A stretch of DNA of 64,000 nt. Origin: Gordonia namibiensis NBRC 108229. GTDB lineage: Bacteria; Actinomycetota; Actinomycetes; Mycobacteriales; Mycobacteriaceae. The position numbers and the translations under genes were made by a program. This document shows positions 1 to 8,155 of the stretch, piece after piece. Under the pieces are notes generated by a model. The model was not told the DNA's origin, did no database searches, and saw only the letters and a program-made list of their open reading frames with translations. Where the stretch lies: NCBI RefSeq assembly GCF_000298235.1, contig NZ_BAHE01000007.1:62001-126000 (forward strand), given 5' to 3'. Position 1 is the first letter of the stretch; each line of letters begins with the position of its first letter.

Positions 1-632
1 CAGGTCCCCGGGTCCCGCGGGATCGGCAAACCGTTCTCGCCGTGTGCGGCGGACTCGCGGTAGCGGGTCGCCGCCGCATCGATGTCGTCGAGAAGCTCTC
101 TGGCCAAACGGATCTCGGACTCGAAGTAGCGCTGCGACCACCGCAGACTCATCTGCGAGAAGGCCCAGGCCGGTTCGTCGTCGGAGTGCTCGGCGTGGAC
201 CCCGGCGCGGCGGGCCTGCTCGGTGAGATTGTCAATGTGGGCGTGCACCAGCTCCTTGAGTTGTTCCGGTTCCTGCAGATGACCCATCCAGAGGCGAAGC
301 ATCACACCGTGTTTGAGAACCGGCAGCTCCACGTCGGCGTCACTGGACCAGCTCCGCAACGCCGACACCCCCGCGTCGGTGATGCCGTACAGGCGCCTTC
401 CCCGCTCACCGTCACCGGCGACCATCCGTGAGGTCACGAGCCCACGATCCTCGAGCCTCTTCAGTTCGGTGTACACCTGGCTCACCGAGGGACTCCAGTA
501 GAAGAACCCGATGCTCCAGTCGGCCCACTTCTTCAGGTCGTTGCCCGTCAGTTCCTCGCCGAACGACAGCATCCCCAGCACCGCCCAGCTGGTCGCCGGG
601 AGGTGCGGATGAGCAGCGCGGTCAGGTCCCAT
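1..632 (-). CDS. PadR-family transcriptional regulator (3' end outside window)
   Basis: A reading frame starts at ATG 632 on the minus strand and is still open at base 1, so about 210 residues are visible and the C-terminus is missing. The N-terminal part (residues about 10-85) reads as a winged helix: an ATSWAVLGMLSFGEELTG helix opening, then SVSQVYTELKRLEDRGLV, the recognition-helix signature of PadR proteins, then a strand with GERGRRLYGIT. The C-terminal half is helical with WSQRYFESEIRLARELL, as in the Vir-like PadR C-terminal domain that makes the dimer. PadR proteins are usually repressors answering small aromatic or toxic ligands. It is divergent from the Dabb-like genes at 736-1729, the likely targets. 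Family assignment is firm; ligand unknown. Confidence 0.85.
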   Translation of the reverse strand, partial: MGPDRAAHPHLPATSWAVLGMLSFGEELTGNDLKKWADWSIGFFYWSPSVSQVYTELKRLEDRGLVTSRMVAGDGERGRRLYGITDAGVSALRSWSSDADVELPVLKHGVMLRLWMGHLQEPEQLKELVHAHIDNLTEQARRAGVHAEHSDDEPAWAFSQMSLRWSQRYFESEIRLARELLDDIDAAATRYRESAAHGENGLPIPRDPGT

Positions 633-723
633 GGTCGTCTACCTTACAAAGCGCACCATGTCCTCGCGGTGGGTCAGCTCCCGGCTACCGGGAACCGTTG
701 TCCGGAGCGGTGATACGGGCACC

Positions 724-729
724 TACCGT
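724..729 (+). promoter_or_regulatory. Candidate -10 element of a leaderless transcript
   Basis: TACCGT lies 6 bases before the ATG at 736 and no Shine-Dalgarno sequence is visible in front of that start. Such spacing places the predicted transcription start at or next to the start codon, as in the leaderless mRNAs common in mycobacteria and relatives. No clear -35 is visible. Inference only. Confidence 0.35.
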
Positions 730-735
730 GGTCAC

Positions 736-1083
736 ATGCCCGACGCCACCATCTACATCGTCGATCAGGTCGTCGTCCGACCCGGCCGCGCCCCGGAGTT
801 CATCGACGCGTACCTGCACGAGTACGCGCCGTCCGCCCGCGAACGCGGCCTGACACTCGACCGGGTCCTGGTGAGTCCGCCGGCGTGGATCGACGGGGAG
901 AACAACACGGTGACGGCGACGTGGACCGTGTCCGGGCCCGGCGACTGGTGGGCCGCGGCGGTCCGTGGCCGGCACGACCCCGAACCGTCCCGATGGTGGA
1001 CGTCCATGGAGCCACTGATCGTCGAGCGCACCCGTTCGATGGCGGCCTCCGCCGACGATGTGGAGAAGCTGAACGATGTATAA
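736..1083 (+). CDS. Small alpha/beta-barrel (Dabb/EthD-like) hypothetical protein
   Basis: A 115-residue protein starting at ATG 736. The opening segment (TIYIVDQVVVRPGRAPEFIDAYL) and the later paired tryptophans (GDWWAAA, SRWWTSMEPLI) resemble ferredoxin-like dimeric alpha/beta-barrel proteins such as EthD/Dabb or antibiotic-monooxygenase-like folds. No catalytic residues can be assigned. It overlaps the next gene by 8 bases, so the two are co-translated and may form a functional pair. Proteins of this fold often accompany degradative oxygenase genes in actinobacteria, which fits the catabolic genes downstream. An in-frame upstream start exists, but ATG 736 matches the conserved-looking N-terminus and the candidate promoter. 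Exact function unknown. Confidence 0.7.
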   Translation: MPDATIYIVDQVVVRPGRAPEFIDAYLHEYAPSARERGLTLDRVLVSPPAWIDGENNTVTATWTVSGPGDWWAAAVRGRHDPEPSRWWTSMEPLIVERTRSMAASADDVEKLNDV

Positions 1084-1729
1084 GGTCACCGCGCTCCTCC
1101 ACCTGGCCGACCCAGGAGACGACCTCGAGACCGCGGTCCTCGTCAAACGTCTCCGCGGCGTCGCCGAAGAGTCTCGGGCGCAGCGCATCCTGATCGAACC
1201 GACCCTGCCCGGGGTCCGCAACGGCGGGGATCTGCTCGTCCATCTCCAGTTCGCCGACGCCGGGGACTGGGAGGACACACGGGCGGTGCTCGACGCGGCC
1301 CTCGGGCACAGCGCGGTGCGACATGTCGATGCGGTGGAGTACCTCGGTGCGGACGGTCCGGGCACCACCGGCCGACGCGACGACGGCCCCTCGCCCACCG
1401 TCTACCGGACGCTGCTCCTGCGGGTCGACGAGACCGCACCGGCCGCCGAGGTCGACCGCTTCGAGAACGCCACGCTGGCGATGCCCGATCACCTGTCGGG
1501 AATCAGGGCATGGCAGTTGAGCCCGGTGATCCGGGCACGTGGCGCGTCGACGTGGACCCACGTCTGGGAGCAGGAGTTCGCCGATGTCGACGCTCTCACC
1601 GGCCAGTACATGATGCATCCGGTCCACTGGGGACTGGTCGACCGTTGGTTCGACCCGGAATGCCCGGATCGGATCATCTCCGATCGTGTCTGCCACAGCT
1701 ACTGCCGGCTGCGGGCCCCGGTCATCTGA
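1076..1729 (+). CDS. Dabb-like two-domain hypothetical protein
   Basis: A 217-residue protein whose ATG (1076) lies inside the end of the previous gene, giving tight coupling. Two similar halves can be seen: residues about 1-95 (MYKVTALLHLADPGDD... LLVHLQFADAGDWEDTRAVLD) and about 110-215 (VYRTLLLRVDETAPAAEVDRFENATLAMPDH... WTHVWEQEFADVDALTGQYMMHPVHWGLVDRWF). The second half carries the HPxH-type ending and the THVWEQEF strand typical of stress-responsive alpha/beta-barrel (Dabb) proteins, suggesting an internal duplication. These domains bind small hydrophobic molecules or act as small monooxygenases or cyclases. The partner is probably the 115-residue protein encoded upstream. Substrate unknown. 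Confidence 0.65.
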   Translation: MYKVTALLHLADPGDDLETAVLVKRLRGVAEESRAQRILIEPTLPGVRNGGDLLVHLQFADAGDWEDTRAVLDAALGHSAVRHVDAVEYLGADGPGTTGRRDDGPSPTVYRTLLLRVDETAPAAEVDRFENATLAMPDHLSGIRAWQLSPVIRARGASTWTHVWEQEFADVDALTGQYMMHPVHWGLVDRWFDPECPDRIISDRVCHSYCRLRAPVI

Positions 1730-1762
1730 TCCACCGACGAGACGACCGGGACCCGCACCTCC

Positions 1763-2662
1763 CTAGCGGGCCAGGAACGCCAGGACCACCGACTCCCAGG
1801 CTTCTTTCTGCTCGATCATCACCCAGTGGCCGCAGTTCGGGAAGATGTGGATCTCACCGTGGGGGATCATCCGCATCGGCAGGATGGACATGTCGACCGG
1901 GCTGACCCGGTCGTCACGTCCCCACGTGATCAGCGTCGGGACGGACAGCTTGCGCAGGTTCGCCCATCCGGGTGTCGCCTCCGACGACCGCATCGCCTGC
2001 GCCATCCGGTCGAGTGCGGCCCGCCCGTACATGGCCCTCGAACTGGCCAGCGTGTCCGGGTCGGTGGCCTGCTCCCACCGTTCGTCGATCATCTGATCGG
2101 TGATCAGCGATCGGTCGTAGACCATCGAATTCAGCCAGGCCACCAGGGATTCGCGGGACGGGTTGTCGACGAACTCGCCGAGCCGGATGATGCCCTCACC
2201 CGGTTGCGGGCCGAACAGACTCGTCCCGGCACCGCCGACCGTCACCAGCTTCTCCACCCGCTCCGGATCGGAGAGCGCGAAGTCGGTGGCGACGAAGCCG
2301 CCCATGGAGTTGCCGATGAGTCGCACACGGTCGAGGCCGAGGCCGTCGAGGAGAGCCCGGACAGCGGTCGGGGCCGAGTGCATCGGGTGAGGCGCGCCGA
2401 AACTGTCGCTGACCCCGAAGCCGGGGAACTCCAGGACGATGGTCCGGTAGTGCCGGGCGAGAACCGGCATGTTGCCGCTGAAGTTGCGCCAGCCGGTCAC
2501 TCCGGGGCCGGAGCCGTGCAGCAACAGCAGAGGTGGTCCGTCGCCGGCCTCCCGATATCGCAATGTGCCGTGTTCGGTGGCGAGTTCACGGAGTTCGGGG
2601 ACGCCCGACGTCTCCGTCTTCTCGCTCGCTCCGGTTGTCTCGATCGCGCTGTCGGTCACCAT
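1763..2662 (-). CDS. Meta-cleavage product (HsaD-like) alpha/beta hydrolase
   Basis: A 299-residue hydrolase, counted from ATG 2662 (an upstream start at 2710 is possible but adds a basic, unconserved tail). The HGSGPG oxyanion motif (residues 50-54 region) is characteristic of meta-cleavage product hydrolases (BphD, HsaD). The nucleophile is Ser119 in GNSMGG, the acid lies in GRDDRVSP (about 250) and His279 is in CGHW. In steroid ring-A/B degradation HsaD hydrolyses the C-C bond of the extradiol cleavage product, giving 2-hydroxyhexa-2,4-dienoate and the C/D-ring acid. It lies 62 bp downstream of a run that includes HsaA-, HsaB- and HsaC-like genes, so the analogous step is likely. Hydrolysis of another ring-fission product is the alternative. 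Confidence 0.85.
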   Translation of the reverse strand: MVTDSAIETTGASEKTETSGVPELRELATEHGTLRYREAGDGPPLLLLHGSGPGVTGWRNFSGNMPVLARHYRTIVLEFPGFGVSDSFGAPHPMHSAPTAVRALLDGLGLDRVRLIGNSMGGFVATDFALSDPERVEKLVTVGGAGTSLFGPQPGEGIIRLGEFVDNPSRESLVAWLNSMVYDRSLITDQMIDERWEQATDPDTLASSRAMYGRAALDRMAQAMRSSEATPGWANLRKLSVPTLITWGRDDRVSPVDMSILPMRMIPHGEIHIFPNCGHWVMIEQKEAWESVVLAFLAR

Positions 2663-2724
2663 ACTCGCAGAGTCCCACCTCCGCGACCGGCGTGACGGCA
2701 CCCTTCCCATTCACCGGGCGTCGT

Positions 2725-3000
2725 TCAGTGCAGACGCGGAACGTTTTGTCCCACAGGGAGTTCGATACCACTCTCGGTGAGGGATTGCTCCGCGAACGCT
2801 TGATCGATGGTGCGGAGGAGCTGCTCGCACCCGTGGGTGTTCGCGCCGAAACCGGCACCGCTTCCGGCGTTCTCACGGGCCGCGATGAAAGGGCACTCGC
2901 GTGCGTCGAACGGCCACTGGATCGAGGTGTGCGCCGCGCTGAACTTCTCGACCAGCACCTCCCGGCCGCACCCGTGGCACGAGATGGGTTGCATGGTCAT
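2725..3000 (-). CDS. Small Cys-containing hypothetical protein
   Basis: A 91-residue soluble protein starting at ATG 3000, whose first four bases overlap the stop of the flavin reductase (ATGA). It opens with MTMQPISCHGCGREVLVEKF, a CxxC knuckle (Cys8, Cys11), followed by a conserved-looking DARECPF and a later HGCEQLL. The four cysteines (8, 11, and those in ECPF and HGCEQ) could bind a metal, most simply zinc. I do not recognise a named family. Its tight position in a catabolic operon between the flavin reductase and the HsaD-like hydrolase suggests an accessory role. An alternative start is the second Met at 2994. Confidence 0.6.
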   Translation of the reverse strand: MTMQPISCHGCGREVLVEKFSAAHTSIQWPFDARECPFIAARENAGSGAGFGANTHGCEQLLRTIDQAFAEQSLTESGIELPVGQNVPRLH

Positions 3001-3524
3001 ACAACGCCTCCGGCCGGATCCTCCGGACGAGCGATCCGACCGTAACCGCCGCGGTAGAACAACAGCGGCTCCTGGTCGGACGCGCGGAGATGATGCGCCC
3101 GCGCCACGACGATGGTGTGATCGCCCGCTGCGTGCTCGGCATCGAGCTCGGCGTCGATCCAGGCCAGTGCACCCGTCAGGACCGGGGCGCCCGAGGGCGC
3201 CGGTGTCCAGTCGACGTCGCGGAACTTGTCCGCACCGGGTGACGCCAGACGACGACAGACCGCTTCCTGCGAGTCGGCGAGGATGTTGATCGTGAACCGG
3301 CCTGCGGCACGCACGAGAGGCCATGACGTGCTGGTCAGGCCCACGCAGAACGCCACCAGCGGCGGATCGAGGGACACCGAGGTGAACGAGTTCGCCGCCA
3401 GCCCGACCGGTTCCCCGGAATCGGGATGGATACCGGTGATCGCCACGACGCCGGTGGCGAAGTGGCCCAGCACATGTCGCATCGATGCGCCGTCGACGAT
3501 CGGCCCGTCGGTCATCTGGCTCAC
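2997..3524 (-). CDS. Flavin reductase (HsaB-like), FMN-binding split barrel
   Basis: A 175-residue flavin:NAD(P)H reductase. The core reads RHVLGHFATGVVAITG, then GLAANSFTSVSLDPPLVAFCVG, FTINILADSQE, and HTIVVARAHHLRASDQEPLLFYRGGYG, which is the standard order of the flavin reductase (HpaC/HsaB) family. Such enzymes supply reduced flavin to two-component monooxygenases. The HsaA-like oxygenase at 12650-13834, in the same run, is the obvious partner; in the cholesterol pathway HsaA/HsaB hydroxylates the phenolic A ring of 3-HSA. The start may be Met1 or Met4. The end overlaps the small CxxC gene by 4 bp. Serving the BVMOs is unlikely because those use NADPH and bound FAD directly. Confidence 0.88.
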   Translation of the reverse strand: MSQMTDGPIVDGASMRHVLGHFATGVVAITGIHPDSGEPVGLAANSFTSVSLDPPLVAFCVGLTSTSWPLVRAAGRFTINILADSQEAVCRRLASPGADKFRDVDWTPAPSGAPVLTGALAWIDAELDAEHAAGDHTIVVARAHHLRASDQEPLLFYRGGYGRIARPEDPAGGVV

Positions 3525-3528
3525 CGTG

Positions 3529-5214
3529 TCACCCCGCGAGCCGGCCGGCCGCGCTCAGTGCGGCGATGTACCCGTAGACAAGGCCCTGTCCGATGGTCGC
3601 GCCCGCACCGGGGTAGGTCGCGCCGAACGCATTCGCCGCGGTGTTGCCGGTGGCGTACAGACCGTCGATCACCGATCCGTCCTCGCGCAGCACACGAGCC
3701 CGGTCGTCGGCCTGCAGACCGCCGCACGTCCCGAGATCGCTCAACTCCAGGCGTACGGCGAACAGTCCGCCGCCGAGCGCGCGGAGCGTGGGATTCGGGC
3801 TGATGGTCGGATCGCCGTAGTACTGCTCGTAGGCGTTGGTGCCGCGCCCGAACTCATGGTCGACGCCGACGGCGGCCGCCGCGTTGAACGCGTCGAAGGT
3901 GTTCCGGAACGCGGTCTCGTCGACACCCATGTGGATGGCCAGGTCACCCGGATCATCCGCGCGGACCGCGATGCCGTGCTCGTACCACGCTCGGGGCAGC
4001 GGCTGCCCGGGGAAGAGGCTGCCCGCCATGAGGTAGCTGTTGCGGTATCGCTGGTCGAAGACCAGCCACATGGTCCCGACCGGGTCGCCCGCCTGCTCCC
4101 GGGCGAGTACCCGCTGCCCGAAGGTCATGTAGTCGAGTGCCTCGTTGATGAAGCGGCGCCCGGACGCATCGACGATGAACGACCCCGGCAGTGACCGCTC
4201 GGCCAAGAGCACCGACGGCGACCCGCCGGGTACGGCCGCGACCGCGGGGAACCACCACGCCTGATCCATCGACGCCACCCCCGCGCCCAGGTCCTGACCG
4301 ATCTTGATCGCATCGCCCGTGTTCGTCGTGCAGCCCAGGCTGCTGTTCGCCGACAACGACTCCGATTGGAACTTGTGCCGCATCTCCATGTCGTGATCGA
4401 AACCGCCGGCCGCCAACACAACGCCTCGGCGCGCCCGCACGGTGACGTCGACGCCCTCCCGGTTCACCACGGCCCCCACCACCCGGCCGTCCTCGACGAC
4501 GAGATCGACCATGGGGGTGTCGGTCCAGATCGGGATGTCCGCGGCCAGCGCGCCCGCGAACAGCCCGGCGGCGATCGCCTGTCCGCCGGCGGCATACCGG
4601 CGCTTGACGACGAGCCCCCCGAGCCCGATACCCAATGCCTTCACGATGCGGCGGAGCGAACGACTCGGCGTGCTGCGCAACAGGTTCAGCCATTTGTAGT
4701 CGGCACCGGTGATGGGCATGGGCAGGGGTGATTCCATCAACCCCGGTCGCAGACGTGCCTGTTCGGGGCCGAGCGTGGCGACGTCGAAGGGCTTGCACTC
4801 GCAGGTGCGGCCGACGGCGGAACCGCCCGGCTCGTCGGGGTGGTAGTCGGAGTAGCCGCGCGCCCACATGAACGTCATCGGCGTCGTCCGCTCGAGCATC
4901 GCGATGGCCTCGGGACCGTGTTCGAGGAAGGCGGCACCCCTCTCGGCAGGGGCGCTGTCGCCCACCACCGCGCGCACGTAGTCGGCCGCGGCCGCCGGGC
5001 CGTCGTCGGGTTGCTCACGGCGCAGGATCGGATTGCCAGGCACCCAGAATGCCCCGCCGGAGCGCGCCGTCGAACCCCCGACGTACTCCGACTTCTCCAC
5101 CACCAGCGTCGACAGGGCTAGTTCGTGGCCGGCCAGGGCGGCCGCCAGTCCGGTACCCGAGCCGACGACCAGGAGATCGACGGTCGCAACGGTCTGTCCT
5201 ACGGTCTCGCTCAT
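3529..5214 (-). CDS. KstD-family FAD-dependent 3-ketosteroid dehydrogenase-like protein
   Basis: A 561-residue flavoprotein starting at ATG 5214 in an ATGA overlap with the BVMO stop. The residues known to be catalytic in Rhodococcus KstD1 (Tyr119, Tyr318, Tyr487, Gly491) are all present as Tyr124 (YSDYHP), Tyr362 (NEALDYM), Tyr534 (FGATYPGAG) and Gly538. The ring-substrate domain retains DLGTCGGL where other KstDs have DLGTKGG. The N-terminal dinucleotide loop reads VVGSGTGLAAA, one residue shorter than the usual GxGxxG. Family knowledge: 1,2-desaturation of 3-ketosteroids. It is the most divergent of three KstD relatives here and may act on a modified ring system, for example a 5alpha, oxygenated or degraded steroid. 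Confidence 0.82.
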   Translation of the reverse strand: MSETVGQTVATVDLLVVGSGTGLAAALAGHELALSTLVVEKSEYVGGSTARSGGAFWVPGNPILRREQPDDGPAAAADYVRAVVGDSAPAERGAAFLEHGPEAIAMLERTTPMTFMWARGYSDYHPDEPGGSAVGRTCECKPFDVATLGPEQARLRPGLMESPLPMPITGADYKWLNLLRSTPSRSLRRIVKALGIGLGGLVVKRRYAAGGQAIAAGLFAGALAADIPIWTDTPMVDLVVEDGRVVGAVVNREGVDVTVRARRGVVLAAGGFDHDMEMRHKFQSESLSANSSLGCTTNTGDAIKIGQDLGAGVASMDQAWWFPAVAAVPGGSPSVLLAERSLPGSFIVDASGRRFINEALDYMTFGQRVLAREQAGDPVGTMWLVFDQRYRNSYLMAGSLFPGQPLPRAWYEHGIAVRADDPGDLAIHMGVDETAFRNTFDAFNAAAAVGVDHEFGRGTNAYEQYYGDPTISPNPTLRALGGGLFAVRLELSDLGTCGGLQADDRARVLREDGSVIDGLYATGNTAANAFGATYPGAGATIGQGLVYGYIAALSAAGRLAG

Positions 5215-7226
5215 GACCGGACCGCCTCGGCGGCTGGACTGCGGACGGTGGCGTCGACGAACGTCAGATCCTCGGGGTGTGGTTCTCGCAGCATCGTCCA
5301 GTAGTCGACGAGACGCCACGGGCACGGCACCACGGCCCGGCCGGCACTGTTCCGGTAGTAGCTGTTGACCTGACCTCCCGGATGCATCCACACCGTCTCG
5401 TCGAGCGCTTCGTCCACCCGCGCGTTGTACTCCGCGAGCGCCTCGGGTCGCACATCCATGGACTGGTGATCGTTCTCGATCAGGTACTGCAGGCACTCGA
5501 CGATGTAGTGCACCTGCTCCTCGCTCGTGATGTTGTGCCCGGCACCGTGATTGGGTCCGGAGTTGGGTCCGGAGGTGACGAACAGGTTCGGGAATCCAGA
5601 CACCTGCACGCCCAGGTATGCACGCGGGTCCTCGCCGCCGTCCCACACCTGCGCCAGGCTCCTGCCGTCGCGGCCGACGATGTCGATCGCGGTGGTGAAC
5701 TGCAGTTTGAACCCGGTGGCCAGGATGATGACGTCGGCCTCGAGGAACTCCCCCTCGGTGGTGCGCACCCCGTCGGCGGTCACCTCGGCGAACGACGCGC
5801 GATGCAAGGAGACGTGATCGCGTTTGAGGGCCGCGTAGAAACCGGGGTCCTTGACGATCCGCTTGGCGTAGGGCCGGAAGTCGGGGGTCAGCTTCGCCAT
5901 GAGTTCGGGATCGTCGGCGAAGTTGTCCTGCAGATACTTCTGCGCGTTGCGGAGCACCATGTCGTTCTCGGCCGAGGCCGAGAAATGCGTCGCCGCCCAT
6001 TCCGGGTCCACTCGCGGCAGGCGGTACAGGTTGTCCGACGCGAACCAGTAGGACCGCAACCGGAACCACTCGTGGTAGAAGGGCAGGTGAGCGAGGGCCC
6101 ACCGTTGTTCTGCGGCAACGTCGTTGACGACTGCTCGCTCCGGAACGATCCAGTGGGGGGATCGTGCGACGACGTCGAGAGAGGCGACCTGGTCGACGAT
6201 GCTCGCCACCACCTGCACCGAGGTGCACCCGGTGCCGAGAACGATCACCTTCTTGCCGGCCAGATCCAGCGCCGGATCCCATTGCGCGGTGTGCACAACC
6301 GTCCCGGCGAAGGTGTCGAGGCCCGGGACGTCGGGGATGTTGGGTGCGTTCAACATGCCGAGTGCACTGACCACCGCACGCGCCGAACGCGTCGAGATCG
6401 TGCCCGCGGCATCGCGGATGACGACCTGCCACCGCTGATCACCCTCGGACCAGGTCGCGGAGACCACCTCGGTGTTCAGCCGGATGTGTTCGCGGAGGCT
6501 GTATTTGTCCACCACGGACAGCAGGTACCGCTGGTACTCGGGTCCGGTCGGGTAGTACCGGGTCCACTCGGGGTTGAGTTCGAACGAGTAGGAGTAGTAG
6601 TGACTCGGCGTGTCGACCGCTGCACCGGGGTAGAGGTTGCGGTGCCAGGTGCCGCCGATGTCGCTGCGCGCCTCGAACACCGTGTAGGAGAAGCCGGCCT
6701 CCCCCAGCTTGATCGCCGCGTTGATACCCGTGATCCCGGCGCCGATGACGATGACATCGAAGTCGGCGGGAGGAGCCACCGTCACCGGGACGTTCCGCCG
6801 GTCGCTGACGAATCCGGCCTGCTCCAAGAGGAGAGGGACGAACTCATCGTCGACCACCTGCGAGGTCGCCACCCGAGCCATGTCGGCGAAGACCTCGTCC
6901 GGCGGCACCCCCATGACGGCGGTCAGGTCGGAACCGACGAGGAGTTCGACGGCGCGTTCACGGATGTCGGCGACCACGTCCGCGGGGTACACGCCGGCAG
7001 GCAGGGCGTTGCTGTTCGCCGTCTGGTAGTGCGTTCCCGGTACGGAGATCTCGAGCCTGGACCCGAACTCCTCGAGCAGACCCAGATCGCCGGTCACGTG
7101 GATCAGTGACATCAGCAGGGGCGCCGGATCACAGTTCGCGATCGCGGCTCGCAGGGCTGCCTCGTCGACGGATGCCGAATCGGCGGCGCCTGAGTGGGTG
7201 GTCGCAGATACTGCGTTGGTCATCAT
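5211..7226 (-). CDS. Baeyer-Villiger monooxygenase with HAPMO-type N-terminal extension
   Basis: A 671-residue FAD/NADPH monooxygenase starting at ATG 7226 (ATGATG, overlapping the SDR stop). Residues about 1-150 are a helical extension like that of 4-hydroxyacetophenone monooxygenase. The first Rossmann motif is GAGITG (162-167), the BVMO fingerprint FxGxxxHxxxW is FAGTVVHTAQWD (306-317), and the NADPH motif is GTGCTS (331-336). The enzyme inserts oxygen beside a ketone to give an ester or lactone. It sits between an SDR (which could make the ketone) and a KstD-like dehydrogenase. Possible substrates are a side-chain or ring-D ketone. It is clearly different from the second BVMO of this cluster (10105-11724). 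Confidence 0.9.
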   Translation of the reverse strand: MMTNAVSATTHSGAADSASVDEAALRAAIANCDPAPLLMSLIHVTGDLGLLEEFGSRLEISVPGTHYQTANSNALPAGVYPADVVADIRERAVELLVGSDLTAVMGVPPDEVFADMARVATSQVVDDEFVPLLLEQAGFVSDRRNVPVTVAPPADFDVIVIGAGITGINAAIKLGEAGFSYTVFEARSDIGGTWHRNLYPGAAVDTPSHYYSYSFELNPEWTRYYPTGPEYQRYLLSVVDKYSLREHIRLNTEVVSATWSEGDQRWQVVIRDAAGTISTRSARAVVSALGMLNAPNIPDVPGLDTFAGTVVHTAQWDPALDLAGKKVIVLGTGCTSVQVVASIVDQVASLDVVARSPHWIVPERAVVNDVAAEQRWALAHLPFYHEWFRLRSYWFASDNLYRLPRVDPEWAATHFSASAENDMVLRNAQKYLQDNFADDPELMAKLTPDFRPYAKRIVKDPGFYAALKRDHVSLHRASFAEVTADGVRTTEGEFLEADVIILATGFKLQFTTAIDIVGRDGRSLAQVWDGGEDPRAYLGVQVSGFPNLFVTSGPNSGPNHGAGHNITSEEQVHYIVECLQYLIENDHQSMDVRPEALAEYNARVDEALDETVWMHPGGQVNSYYRNSAGRAVVPCPWRLVDYWTMLREPHPEDLTFVDATVRSPAAEAVRS

Positions 7227-8104
7227 GCACCTTCCGGTACTGGCACACCCATTCGGGTGAGCATGTCTCGTGGGTCGGCGGGCGGGGCGAGGTCGAGCAG
7301 TTGCCGGCCCCGCCGATGCGCTGCGGCCATGCACATCTCGTCGTCGGAGTGGATCCAGAACTCACCGGCCGCGATCTGATCGAGCATGTGGGCAGCGGCG
7401 TCGAGGGGATCGAGTCCGCGTTCGACGTTGTCGCGCTGCATCGCGGCGAACACCGCGTTGGCCGTGGGATTGTCGGTCGGGGCCTCGCGCAGTGCCGACC
7501 GGAAGATGTCGCTGCGGATCGAGTGCGGTATCACCGCACTCACCTGGATCGGTGCGCCGACGATGGACAGGTCCTGGTGGAGGCACTCGGTCATCGCCAG
7601 CACAGCATGCTTGCTGACGATGTACGGGGCCTGCACCGCAACGGCATTCAGGCCGCCGACCGAGGAGAGGTTGGCGATGCACGACGGGGTCCCGGCCGCG
7701 ATCATCCGCGGCACGAACGACTTGATGCAGTAGAAGACACCGTCGACGTTGATCTGCATGAGCCGCCGCCACCGGGCGTCGTCGATCTCCCAGATCAACC
7801 CGGCCGATTCGATCCCGGCGTTGTTGATCAGCAATTCCACACTGCCGTGGCCCTCGAACACCGCGGCCGCGAACTCCTCGACCCCGCGGGGGTCACCGAC
7901 GTCGACGGCGTAGGCGCTCGCCCGACCGCCGGCAGCACCGATGCCGTCGGCGACGGCCGCGGCGCGATCGCGATCGATGTCGGCCACCACCACGTGCATC
8001 CCGAGAAGGCCCACGCGACGCGCGAATCCCTCGCCGATACCGGCCGCGGCACCGGTGACCACTGCAGTCCCCGACGAAAACCGCTGTGCTGCTTCGTTGG
8101 TCAT
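7223..8104 (-). CDS. Short-chain dehydrogenase/reductase
   Basis: A 293-residue classical SDR with a long C-terminal tail. Residues 15-23 give TGAAAGIG, NNAG follows near 93, and the active site is SSVGG ... YIVSK. ADIDRD after strand 2 carries an Asp, which favours NAD(H). The extra C-terminal region (DEMCMAAAHRRGRQLLDLAPP) resembles SDRs found next to BVMOs in ketone degradation. It likely interconverts a secondary alcohol and the ketone used by the adjacent BVMO. The stop overlaps the BVMO start (ATGA). A 51-bp gap separates it from the upstream SDR, the largest break in this part of the run. Confidence 0.88.
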   Translation of the reverse strand: MTNEAAQRFSSGTAVVTGAAAGIGEGFARRVGLLGMHVVVADIDRDRAAAVADGIGAAGGRASAYAVDVGDPRGVEEFAAAVFEGHGSVELLINNAGIESAGLIWEIDDARWRRLMQINVDGVFYCIKSFVPRMIAAGTPSCIANLSSVGGLNAVAVQAPYIVSKHAVLAMTECLHQDLSIVGAPIQVSAVIPHSIRSDIFRSALREAPTDNPTANAVFAAMQRDNVERGLDPLDAAAHMLDQIAAGEFWIHSDDEMCMAAAHRRGRQLLDLAPPADPRDMLTRMGVPVPEGA

Positions 8105-8155
8105 GATTCCTGTCTCGCTCGATTCTGATCGTGGCCCGTCACGTCTGTTCGGCGT

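Noticed and set aside
1752-1770. Possible terminator (CCCGC/GCGGG) between convergent genes
   Set aside because: Only a 5-bp stem with a 9-base loop and it runs into the end of the hydrolase gene; too weak to call.
3529-6432. A 967-codon frame running through the KstD-like gene into the BVMO region as a fusion protein
   Set aside because: The upstream half is the wrong frame of the BVMO and the ATGA overlap at 5214 gives a normal start.
5277-7109. Open plus-strand frame of about 600 codons
   Set aside because: Antisense to the HAPMO-type BVMO; no recognisable motif or ribosome site.
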